11,651 bases of DNA from JAZTZP01 sp045637525 (GTDB taxonomy: Bacteria > Bacillota > Clostridia > UBA1381): assembly GCA_045637525.1 (NCBI GenBank), contig JAZTZP010000162.1, positions 1 through 11,651 of the forward strand, in the 5' to 3' direction. Every line of letters starts with the position of its first letter. The stretch's first letter is position 1. This document shows, piece by piece, positions 1 to 5,765 of this stretch. The notes below the pieces were generated by a model that saw only the letters and a program-made list of their open reading frames with translations, ran no database searches and was not told the DNA's origin. The position numbers and the translations under genes are program-made.

Positions 1-37
1 TGTTTTTACTATATATTGTCAATGCATAATAAATGAT

Positions 38-141
38 ATCCCTCCGTCACAGCTTACGCTGTGCCACCTCCCTTTAGGCAAGGGAGGCTTTAGCAAAGCA
101 ACCTTGACAGCCTGTTCAAAAGGCCGCTAAACTATAATTTA
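38..141. repeat. MITE-like palindromic repeat, right part (copy 1)
   Basis: Two G+C-rich hairpins, CACAGC/GCTGTG (49-64) and CCTCCCTT/AAGGGAGG (67-87), are followed by a unique arm ending in TAAACTATAATTTA (128-141). That 14-mer is identical to the right terminal repeat of the element at 5507-5747. Positions 93-141 are an exact reverse complement of 5507-5555, and 67-90 is a direct copy of 5674-5697. No left terminal repeat is visible, so the element either starts before the window or is truncated. It ends directly before the ribosome site of the LysR gene. No coding capacity is seen, so it would be a non-autonomous element. Confidence 0.75.
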
Positions 142-159
142 TAGGAGGATTTGATAGAA

Positions 160-1044
160 ATGGAAATATTACAGCTTCGGTATTTTTGTGATGCGGCGGA
201 GAGTGAGAATTTTTCTAAGACTGCACGTAAATTTTTTGTGCCTGCGTCTAATATATCACAGAGCATAAAGAGGCTTGAGCGGGAGCTTGGTGTGAATTTG
301 TTTGACAGGACGGCGAACAGGCTTATGCTTAATGAGCATGGCAGGATTTTTTATGCCAAGATAAGTGATGCACTGAGGCTTATTGATGAGGCAGGAAAAG
401 AAGTTGCCGATGACGGGATGGGTGGAAAAATAAAAATTTGTATTATAACAAACAGGCGTATTGTTATGCAGGTTATTGAAAAATTCAGAAAGCTTTATCC
501 GGATGTAAGCATTATAATAAACCATAGCCTTGCGGACGGGGCGGAGAGCTTTGACCTTATTATAGCTGATGAGATGGCTGAGTTAAGAGGAATGGAACAG
601 CGTATGCTGTCTGAAGAGAAGATTTCTCTTGCCGTTAAAAAGAATAATAAAATGGCGGCTAAGGATTTGATTAGTGTTGAGGATATGAGTCCCGAGCCGT
701 TTATAAGCATGAACAGCGACAGCAGTCTTTACAGATTTACACAGGCGGCATGCAAACGGATGGGGTTTGAGCCCCGTATAGTTATTCAGAGTGACGACCC
801 GTTTTATATAAGACGGTGTGTGGAGCTTGGGCTTGGTGTTGCGTTCGTGCCGGCAATATCGTGGCGCGGGCAGTTTTCAGAGGAGATTGCTATAAAGGAG
901 ATAAAAGGGCTTAAACGAAAAACTTATGCGTATTGGAACGACAAAAAGTATTGTCCGAAGATAACAAAGACCTTTTTGAATATGCTTTTTGACGAATTTG
1001 AGGCTGAAATGAATACAGATACCCAAAATGACGGGGATTTATGA
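160..1044 (+). CDS. LysR-family transcriptional regulator
   Basis: This is a cytoplasmic DNA-binding regulator of 294 residues, the normal length for LysR proteins. Residues 1-60 form the winged helix-turn-helix: the start MEILQLRYF, recognition helices about 18-40, then the family hallmark LGVNLFDR at 43-50. Residues from about 88 to the end form the periplasmic-binding-protein-like effector domain, which includes GLGVAFVPAISW. A TTG start at 151 is open, but it lies only 2 nt after AGGAGG (143-148). The ATG at 160 gives the usual LysR N-terminus, although its 11-nt spacing is slightly long. The gene stands alone and converges with the AraC gene at 1108-1929, so no target can be read from an adjacent divergent gene. 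Its upstream region is the repeat at 38-141, so its promoter lies in or before that repeat. The inducer is unknown. Confidence 0.92.
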   Translation: MEILQLRYFCDAAESENFSKTARKFFVPASNISQSIKRLERELGVNLFDRTANRLMLNEHGRIFYAKISDALRLIDEAGKEVADDGMGGKIKICIITNRRIVMQVIEKFRKLYPDVSIIINHSLADGAESFDLIIADEMAELRGMEQRMLSEEKISLAVKKNNKMAAKDLISVEDMSPEPFISMNSDSSLYRFTQAACKRMGFEPRIVIQSDDPFYIRRCVELGLGVAFVPAISWRGQFSEEIAIKEIKGLKRKTYAYWNDKKYCPKITKTFLNMLFDEFEAEMNTDTQNDGDL

Positions 1045-1107
1045 AAAATATCCGCCGGTGGCTGGTGTGTAATGAAATTATGAAACAGACGGATTCATAA
1101 ATTTATA

Positions 1108-1929
1108 TCATAAAATATTTTCTGAATATCTGTATGCGGATGGCGACAGTCCTTCGCTTTTTCTGAATACGTCGCAGAAATAGTTTGCGTTTGAAAATCC
1201 GCAGTAATCGGAGATTTTGTTTATACTCATTTCCGTATCGGTGAGCAGGTCCTTTGCGACGTTTATGCGTATATGATTGCGGTATTCAATTGGCGACATT
1301 CCCGTGGACTTTTTGAAAATGCGTATAAAATGATATTTGCTTATATGACACATTCCGGCATAGTCTGAAAGGGTTTTGTTTTCGGAATAATGATGATACA
1401 TTTCTTTTATTGCCGGTTTTATTGAGTCGGCATATGTTTTTTCGGGGTTTATTTCATCTGTTTTTCGTGCAAGATATGCAAGCAGTATTTCAAAATACGC
1501 TTCGGCTACGTTCATATACATATCGGATTTTGATTCTGTTTCAATACGTATCTTTTCAAAGAGGGTATCAAAATCATCAGCGTCGTCAAGCTGATATATA
1601 CAGGAGCTGTTGATTTTTATTTTGTTCATGATACTTCCTGAGCTTACTGAAAAATGAATATAGTGGTTTTTGGCTGTGCCGTTGCCGTCATAGTAATGAA
1701 TCTGAGGCTCGTGAGGTCTGAACAGGATGATTGCCGGAGCATAGGCGGTATGACGTGTATTTTCAAATTCAAATACCTCATATCCTTCGGAGATGAAAAG
1801 CAGGAGATAGTCGTTTCTTCCGTCGGTGCGGTATATACCGTCGGCGTTTGATATGATATTATATCCACAGCTATGTATTGTAATTCCGTTTATGGGTTGC
1901 GGATTGAAGTTGTATGCTGAAATTTTCAT
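1108..1929 (-). CDS. AraC-family regulator (regulator 1)
   Basis: This 273-residue protein has an N-terminal sensor domain (about 1-150, cupin-like; it includes FRPHEPQIHYY near 70-80) and a C-terminal pair of AraC helix-turn-helix motifs (about 171-268). The second motif carries the family signature around ISDYCGFSNANYFCDVFRK, then GLSPSAYR. The ATG is preceded by GAGGT (1939-1943) at 9 nt. The gene diverges from the phosphatase/glycerol-1-phosphate dehydrogenase operon, with overlapping promoters and a direct repeat in between. The most economical role is therefore activation of that operon together with autoregulation; this is inference from layout. The ligand is unknown, since the sensor domain cannot be assigned from sequence alone. 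Confidence 0.92.
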   Translation of the reverse strand: MKISAYNFNPQPINGITIHSCGYNIISNADGIYRTDGRNDYLLLFISEGYEVFEFENTRHTAYAPAIILFRPHEPQIHYYDGNGTAKNHYIHFSVSSGSIMNKIKINSSCIYQLDDADDFDTLFEKIRIETESKSDMYMNVAEAYFEILLAYLARKTDEINPEKTYADSIKPAIKEMYHHYSENKTLSDYAGMCHISKYHFIRIFKKSTGMSPIEYRNHIRINVAKDLLTDTEMSINKISDYCGFSNANYFCDVFRKSEGLSPSAYRYSENIL

Positions 1930-1946
1930 GTTGTTTTTACCTCGAA

Positions 1947-1984
1947 AAGCAATTTATCAGAGAAATTAAGCAATTTTATTGCTT
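1947..1984. promoter_or_regulatory. Putative AraC-type operator (tandem repeat)
   Basis: AAGCAATTT occurs at 1947-1955 and again at 1968-1976, exactly 21 bp apart (two helical turns). This is the usual geometry for half-sites bound side by side by an AraC-type dimer. An inverted third copy, TTGCTT (1979-1984), runs into the -35 box of the phosphatase operon. The repeat lies upstream of the plus-strand promoter and within the leader of the AraC gene, so binding could activate one promoter and repress the other. Confidence 0.5.
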
Positions 1985-2011
1985 GACTTTATTATAACAT
2001 AGTAATATAAT
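1983..2011 (+). promoter_or_regulatory. Promoter of the HAD phosphatase/G1P dehydrogenase operon
   Basis: TTGACT (1983-1988), a 17-nt spacer and TATAAT (2006-2011) form a near-consensus sigma-A promoter. It shares its DNA with the oppositely directed promoter at 1991-2019. The expected transcript start is near 2018, about 43 nt before the phosphatase ATG. Confidence 0.75.
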
Positions 2012-2019
2012 TAAGTCAA
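1991..2019 (-). promoter_or_regulatory. Promoter of AraC regulator 1
   Basis: On the minus strand, TTGACT (2019-2014), a 17-nt spacer and TATAAT (1996-1991) form a sigma-A promoter as strong as the opposing one. Both promoters are centred on position 2001. The expected start is near 1984, giving a leader of about 55 nt that contains the AAGCAATTT repeats. Confidence 0.7.
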
Positions 2020-2060
2020 TAGGTAATTTCATATAAAAAAATTATGGAGTGGAGATTAAG

Positions 2061-2855
2061 ATGAAAAATAACGAACTTAAAGAAAAAAGACTGTTTTTAC
2101 TTGATATGGATGGGACTATTTATTTAGATAATGATTTGTTTGACGGGACTATTGAGTTTTTGGAGTATATAAAATCAATAGGCGGAAGATATATGTTTCT
2201 TACAAATAATTCTTCAAAGAGTACCGAAAAGTATGTTGAGAAGCTGGATAGCCTTGGCATAAAGGCGACTACTGATGATTTTCTGACTTCGACAAATGCG
2301 ACTGTTCTTTATCTTCAGAAGAAAAATTATAAGAAAATATATGCATTCGGGACGGAGTCGTTTAAAGAACAGCTCTTAAGTGGTGGGCTTAATATAACTG
2401 ATGAGCTCTCAGATGATATAGATTGCCTTTGTATGGGGTTTGACACAAGCCTTACGTTTAAAAAGCTTGAGGATGCCTGCATACTTTTAGGACGTGGGGT
2501 AGACTATATTGCAACAAATCCCGATTGGGTTTGTCCTACATGGTATGGCTATGTTCCGGACTGCGGTTCGGTTGCCGAGATGCTCTATAATGCAACCAAA
2601 AGACGGCCGGTTTTCATCGGAAAGCCTCAGCCGGAGATGATAAATCTTGCTGTGGAGAGCAGTGGGTTTTCTAAGGATCAGGCTATAATTTTCGGCGACA
2701 GATTGTATACTGATATTGCAAGCGGATATAATGCCGGTATTAGTACGGTGTTTGTTTTGAGTGGCGAGGGGACTATGGAAGACGTAAAAAAGAGCGATGT
2801 GAAGCCTGATTTTATATTTGATAATATTAAGGCGTTTTATGAAGAGGTTAAATGA
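2061..2855 (+). CDS. HAD-IIA (NagD-like) phosphatase
   Basis: This cytoplasmic Mg-dependent phosphatase has 264 residues, typical of the NagD/phosphoglycolate-phosphatase-like HAD-IIA group. All motifs are present: nucleophile D15 and D17 in DMDGTIY, motif II T48-N49-N50, motif III K188 in IGKPQP, and motif IV D213 and D218 in FGDRLYTDI. The C2 cap lies between motifs II and III. The ATG at 2061 has GGAG (2051-2054) 6 nt upstream; a GTG at 2049 overlaps that site and is less likely. It is the first gene of an operon with the glycerol-1-phosphate dehydrogenase, 55 nt downstream. A glycerol phosphate is therefore a reasonable guess for the substrate. HAD-IIA enzymes differ widely in substrate, so the exact one cannot be read from sequence. 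Confidence 0.92.
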   Translation: MKNNELKEKRLFLLDMDGTIYLDNDLFDGTIEFLEYIKSIGGRYMFLTNNSSKSTEKYVEKLDSLGIKATTDDFLTSTNATVLYLQKKNYKKIYAFGTESFKEQLLSGGLNITDELSDDIDCLCMGFDTSLTFKKLEDACILLGRGVDYIATNPDWVCPTWYGYVPDCGSVAEMLYNATKRRPVFIGKPQPEMINLAVESSGFSKDQAIIFGDRLYTDIASGYNAGISTVFVLSGEGTMEDVKKSDVKPDFIFDNIKAFYEEVK

Positions 2856-2910
2856 TTTTTTAAAAATGCATGCAGCATTTATTGTAAAATTCAATTGAGG
2901 AGCATGGCTG

Positions 2911-4170
2911 ATGGATATAAAAGAATTATTAAAAGGTGTAAAATGTGTATGCGGAAAAACTCATACATGTGAAATAAAGCATGTTATTATTGAGGAAAAT
3001 GCAATTTCAAAAATAAGTAGTATAACTAAAGAATATAAAAGCATTCTTCTTGTTGCTGATAAAAATACATATGCGGTGTGTGCAGATGCTGTTAAGACGC
3101 AGATTGCGGACAGGTGCGAAAATTTGCTTGTTTATGAATGTGACGGTTTTTTAGTGCCGGATGAAGAGGCGATAGAAAGGCTTGAGAAGCTTGTTACAGA
3201 TAAAACAGACCTTATTATCGGAGTAGGGTCGGGGGTTATTCAGGACCTTTGCAAATATGTAAGCTTTGAAAAAAAACTGCCGTATCACATTGTTGCTACT
3301 GCTCCGTCTATGGATGGATATGCATCTGTTGGGGCGGCTATGATAACGGGGAACATGAAGGTTACATACAGCGCTCATGTGCCTGAGGCTATTATAGGCG
3401 ATGTAAATATATTAAAGAATGCACCTTTGGATATGATAAAATCGGGATACGGCGACATTCTCGGAAAGTATTCCTGCCTTAACGACTGGAAGCTTGCGCA
3501 TGTGGTTAATGATGAATATTTTTGTGAGTATGTATATAATCTTACATATGATATGCTTGTAAAGACTAAGGATTTAGGAGCGCGGCTTCAAAATCGTGAG
3601 ACTGAGGCGGTAAAGACGCTTATGGAGGCACTTGTCGGAGTCGGAATTGCAATGGCTTATGTTGGTAATTCAAGACCGGCATCGGGAAGCGAGCATCATT
3701 TATCGCATTTCTTTGAGATTGTCGGCATTCTTAAAAATGAACCGTATTTTATGCACGGTACGGATGTTGCGTTTTCTGCGGTGTATACTGAGAGGCTTCG
3801 TGAGGAGCTTTTGAAAATAGAAGTACCGGAGCAGAATAAGGAGTTTAATAAGGCAGAGTGGGAGAATAGTATAAGAAATATATATTCAGATGCTGCAGAT
3901 GGGGTAATTGCACTTCAGAACAAGCTTGGTTGGTATGATGAAGATAAGGGCGATGTTTATAAGGATAAGTGGGATGAGATAACTGAGGTTTTGACAGAGG
4001 TTCCGTCCTCTGCGGAGCTTACGGAATATCTTGAGAGCATAGGACTTCATATAAACGAGTTTGAAGAGCTCTACGGTGCTGAAAAAATCAGGAATGCAAT
4101 ATGGTTTGCAAAGGATCTGAAGGACAGATATACTGTTTTGTGGCTGTATTATTATTTATTCCATGCATAA
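2911..4170 (+). CDS. araM: sn-glycerol-1-phosphate dehydrogenase, AraM-type
   Basis: This 419-residue enzyme belongs to the iron-alcohol-dehydrogenase/glycerol-1-phosphate dehydrogenase superfamily. The family interconverts dihydroxyacetone phosphate and sn-glycerol 1-phosphate with NAD(P)H. A glycine-rich nucleotide site, GVGSG, is at 104-108, followed by ATAPSMDGYAS. Candidate metal ligands are D182 (GYGDILGKYS), H262 (SGSEHH) and H282 (MHGTDV), with spacing close to archaeal enzymes of this family. The ATG has GAGGAG (2897-2902) 8 nt upstream. A short cysteine-containing stretch near residues 12-20 (VKCVCGKTH) occurs in AraM-like proteins and may be structural. The neighbouring phosphatase suggests the product or substrate is also dephosphorylated. 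In Bacillus subtilis AraM supplies G1P for an archaeal-like ether lipid; whether that applies here is unknown. Confidence 0.92.
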   Translation: MDIKELLKGVKCVCGKTHTCEIKHVIIEENAISKISSITKEYKSILLVADKNTYAVCADAVKTQIADRCENLLVYECDGFLVPDEEAIERLEKLVTDKTDLIIGVGSGVIQDLCKYVSFEKKLPYHIVATAPSMDGYASVGAAMITGNMKVTYSAHVPEAIIGDVNILKNAPLDMIKSGYGDILGKYSCLNDWKLAHVVNDEYFCEYVYNLTYDMLVKTKDLGARLQNRETEAVKTLMEALVGVGIAMAYVGNSRPASGSEHHLSHFFEIVGILKNEPYFMHGTDVAFSAVYTERLREELLKIEVPEQNKEFNKAEWENSIRNIYSDAADGVIALQNKLGWYDEDKGDVYKDKWDEITEVLTEVPSSAELTEYLESIGLHINEFEELYGAEKIRNAIWFAKDLKDRYTVLWLYYYLFHA

Positions 4171-4187
4171 CTGACAAACTGCATAAT

Positions 4188-4201
4188 TAACCATATGGTT
4201 A
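4188..4201. repeat. 14-bp perfect palindrome
   Basis: TAACCATATGGTTA, 18 bp after the dehydrogenase stop, is a perfect palindrome. It is followed by a small hairpin, GACGA-TTTT-TCGTC (4219-4232). Neither has the T-tract of an intrinsic terminator. The palindrome could be an operator for the DUF1653 gene or part of an mRNA end structure; its role is unassigned. I see no clear promoter in the 149-nt gap, although TATAAT at 4292-4297 with a poor -35 could serve the DUF1653 gene. Confidence 0.35.
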
Positions 4202-4319
4202 TAATACAACGGAATTCTGACGATTTTTCGTCGCAGCAGTCCGGAAAATGCGGAAATTAAAATCGGCTGCGGAAAAATAACTGTGAATAATTATAATTTA
4301 AGATAGTGAGGTGCTTTTA

Positions 4320-4520
4320 TTGGAAAAGGGAGTATATCGCCATTATAAAGGTAATGAATACGAGGTAATCGGTATTGCAAATCATTCGGAGACTTTGGAA
4401 AAGATGGTAGTTTACAGGGCTCTTTACGGTGAGGGGGAGCTTTGGGTGAGACCGCTTTCTATGTGGAATGAGCTTGTTGAAAAGGACGGCATGAAAGTAC
4501 CGAGATTCGAAAAGATATGA
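4320..4520 (+). CDS. DUF1653 domain protein
   Basis: This is a 66-residue soluble protein that is essentially one DUF1653 domain. The recognisable core runs GVYRHYKGNEYEVIG, then HSETLEKMVVYRALYG, then LWVRPLSMW. The domain is widespread in bacteria as a short stand-alone protein and has no established biochemical function that I can state. I prefer the TTG at 4320, which has GAGG (4308-4311) 8 nt upstream. The GTG at 4311 overlaps that ribosome site and would add only three residues. It lies 149 nt after the dehydrogenase gene, so it may be a separate unit, and it ends directly at a bidirectional terminator shared with AraC regulator 2. Confidence 0.85.
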   Translation: MEKGVYRHYKGNEYEVIGIANHSETLEKMVVYRALYGEGELWVRPLSMWNELVEKDGMKVPRFEKI

Positions 4521-4563
4521 AAAAAGCCTGAAATGCTGAGTTTTTCAGTATTTCAGGCTTTTT
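4521..4563. terminator. Bidirectional intrinsic terminator
   Basis: A 14-bp perfect stem (4521-4534 with 4550-4563, AAAAAGCCTGAAAT and its complement) continues after one mismatch into CTGA/TCAG around a 5-nt loop. A-runs and T-runs flank both sides, so it works in both directions. It ends the DUF1653 transcript and the convergent AraC transcript. The last codon and stop of the AraC gene (4545-4550) lie inside the hairpin. Confidence 0.9.
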
Positions 4564-5360
4564 CTGTATTTATTCGGTGTAGTTCCGAGAACTCTTTCAA
4601 AGCTTTTTGCATATGTCTGAAAACTGTTAAATCCGCAGGCGTATGCTATGTCAAGCTGTGTTTTTCCGGTGGATTTCATAAGGTCTATCGCCTTATTAAG
4701 TCTGTATTTTGTAAGATAATCGGAAAAACAAACTCCTGCTATATCTTTAAAAGTTCTTGAAAAATAATATTTTGATATGGTACAGAATTTTGCAACGTCG
4801 GAGAGCGAGATATCATTCATATAATTCATTTTCAGGTAGCTGTGTACGTCATTTAAAATAGCGATATTTTTTAGTTTTGTTTTTGATTCGGCTTCCGAGA
4901 GCAGTTTAAAACTTATATTCTGCATTGCAAGCAGCAGCAGTTCGTTTGCCGCTGTTGCTATAACGAGGTTTTCGGGAAATGACGGATGGTTTATTTTATC
5001 AAACTGCTTATTCATTTCTTCATACGCCGGATGCCCTTTTTTTATGTGCTTGTCGGAAAATTGGAGTCTTGCGTAAGCTATATCTTCCGTTAGAGGACGC
5101 ATTTTCAAGACCGTACCGTAAGAATTTTGTGCTGATATTATATTATGTATCTCATAAGGCATAAAGAATAATATTTCACCGGCATTTAAAGTTACTGCCG
5201 AGTCTGTCATTGTTATTTCAAACTGTCCATTCTCACAGCGTATAAATTCTGTTTCTTCATGAAAATGCGGGTAATCTATTAAATTCATTGCATGAATTGC
5301 GAGATATGGAGCGTCTTTTGTAGCTGAGTTGTTCTGTTCAAAAATAAATGCTTTTTCCAT
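4545..5360 (-). CDS. AraC-family regulator (regulator 2)
   Basis: This 271-residue regulator has an N-terminal cupin sugar-sensing domain and a C-terminal AraC DNA-binding domain. Cupin signs are PHFHEETEF (31-39) and GEILFFMPYEIHNI (61-74), with paired histidines and glutamates in the order typical of AraC sensor cupins. The DNA-binding domain spans about 171-267; its second helix-turn-helix reads ACGFNSFQTYAKSFERVLGTTPNKYR. A GTG at 5369 is open, but AGGTG (5368-5372) lies 7 nt before the ATG at 5360, so the ATG is chosen. It diverges from the GH3 operon, and a tandem repeat lies between the two promoters. The natural reading is a sugar-responsive activator of that operon. The effector is unknown. 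Confidence 0.93.
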   Translation of the reverse strand: MEKAFIFEQNNSATKDAPYLAIHAMNLIDYPHFHEETEFIRCENGQFEITMTDSAVTLNAGEILFFMPYEIHNIISAQNSYGTVLKMRPLTEDIAYARLQFSDKHIKKGHPAYEEMNKQFDKINHPSFPENLVIATAANELLLLAMQNISFKLLSEAESKTKLKNIAILNDVHSYLKMNYMNDISLSDVAKFCTISKYYFSRTFKDIAGVCFSDYLTKYRLNKAIDLMKSTGKTQLDIAYACGFNSFQTYAKSFERVLGTTPNKYRKSLKY

Positions 5361-5393
5361 TGCTGTCACCTGAAAAATTTTTTTCTTAAAATC

Positions 5394-5422
5394 AGTATAT
5401 CATAAAAGAACGTAAAAATCAA
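5394..5422 (-). promoter_or_regulatory. Promoter of AraC regulator 2
   Basis: On the minus strand, TTGATT (5422-5417), a 17-nt spacer and TATACT (5399-5394) form a good sigma-A promoter. Transcription would begin near 5387, about 27 nt before the ATG at 5360. Confidence 0.6.
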
Positions 5423-5437
5423 TAGGTTGTATGAATA

Positions 5438-5471
5438 TTTTTCGCAACAAACATTAGTTTTTTTTGCAACA
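5438..5471. promoter_or_regulatory. Putative AraC-type operator (tandem repeat)
   Basis: TTTTTCGCAACA (5438-5449) and TTTTTTGCAACA (5460-5471) are direct repeats 22 bp apart with 11 of 12 positions identical. They lie between the two divergent promoters, ending 6 nt before a weak plus-strand -35. This fits a tandem AraC dimer site that activates the GH3 operon and may autoregulate the regulator gene. Confidence 0.5.
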
Positions 5472-5477
5472 GAATAT

Positions 5478-5506
5478 AAGACAAAATGATTTGTTTATGA
5501 TACAAT
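5478..5506 (+). promoter_or_regulatory. Possible activator-dependent promoter of the GH3 operon
   Basis: AAGACA (5478-5483), a 17-nt spacer and TACAAT (5501-5506) make a promoter with a poor -35, as expected if an activator is needed. The tandem repeat lies just upstream. Transcription would start near 5513, inside the repeat element, and read through it into the GH3 gene. Confidence 0.35.
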
Positions 5507-5747
5507 TAAATTATAGTTTAGCGGCCTTTTGAACAGGCTGTCAAGGTTGCTTTGCAAATAGGCTCCCTTGCGTAACACCCCATGGTGGGGAGCTGTCGCT
5601 GAAAGCGACTGAGGGATTGTCTTTCAATAAATCAACATATTTGAGGAACAATCCCTCCACCGCAAGCGGTTCCCCTCCCTTTAGGCAAGGGAGGCTTGCA
5701 AAGCGTACCGAAATCCTACTGCAAACACGCAGATAAACTATAATTTA
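5507..5747. mobile_element. 241-bp MITE-like element (copy 2)
   Basis: The element is bounded by perfect 14-bp terminal inverted repeats, TAAATTATAGTTTA (5507-5520) and its complement (5734-5747). It has no coding capacity. It is an imperfect long inverted repeat: GAGGGATTGT (5611-5620) pairs with 5648-5657 around an A+T-rich centre. Side hairpins include GTCGCT/AGCGAC and CCTCCCTT/AAGGGAGG (5674-5694). Termini that begin and end in TA would fit a TA target duplication; no other duplication is visible. It lies between the predicted operon promoter and the GH3 ribosome site, and it accounts for most of the 396-nt gap from 5370 to 5765. Confidence 0.75.
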
Positions 5748-5765
5748 CCGGGAAGGATGAATATA

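Noticed and set aside
133..138. TATAAT in the terminal repeats of the elements as an outward promoter (also 5739-5744)
   Set aside because: The best -35 (TTGACA, 104-109) is 23 nt away, and in the second copy no -35 is seen at 17 nt. A start about 7 nt downstream would fall in the ribosome sites of the LysR and GH3 genes, so useful transcripts are unlikely.
1045..1107. Terminator between the convergent LysR and AraC 1 genes
   Set aside because: No stem followed by a T-run is visible on either strand in these 63 nt.
2487..2894. Antisense reading frame of 135 codons
   Set aside because: It lies opposite the phosphatase gene, which has all HAD motifs, and has no ribosome site or recognisable domain.
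4171..4260. Terminator after the G1P dehydrogenase gene
   Set aside because: The hairpin at 4219-4232 has only a 5-bp stem and no following T-run, so an intrinsic terminator is not supported.
5556..5700. CRISPR array or structured RNA in the hairpin-rich region
   Set aside because: The short palindromes are all different and not regularly spaced, and they sit within one element bounded by terminal inverted repeats; a MITE explains them better.
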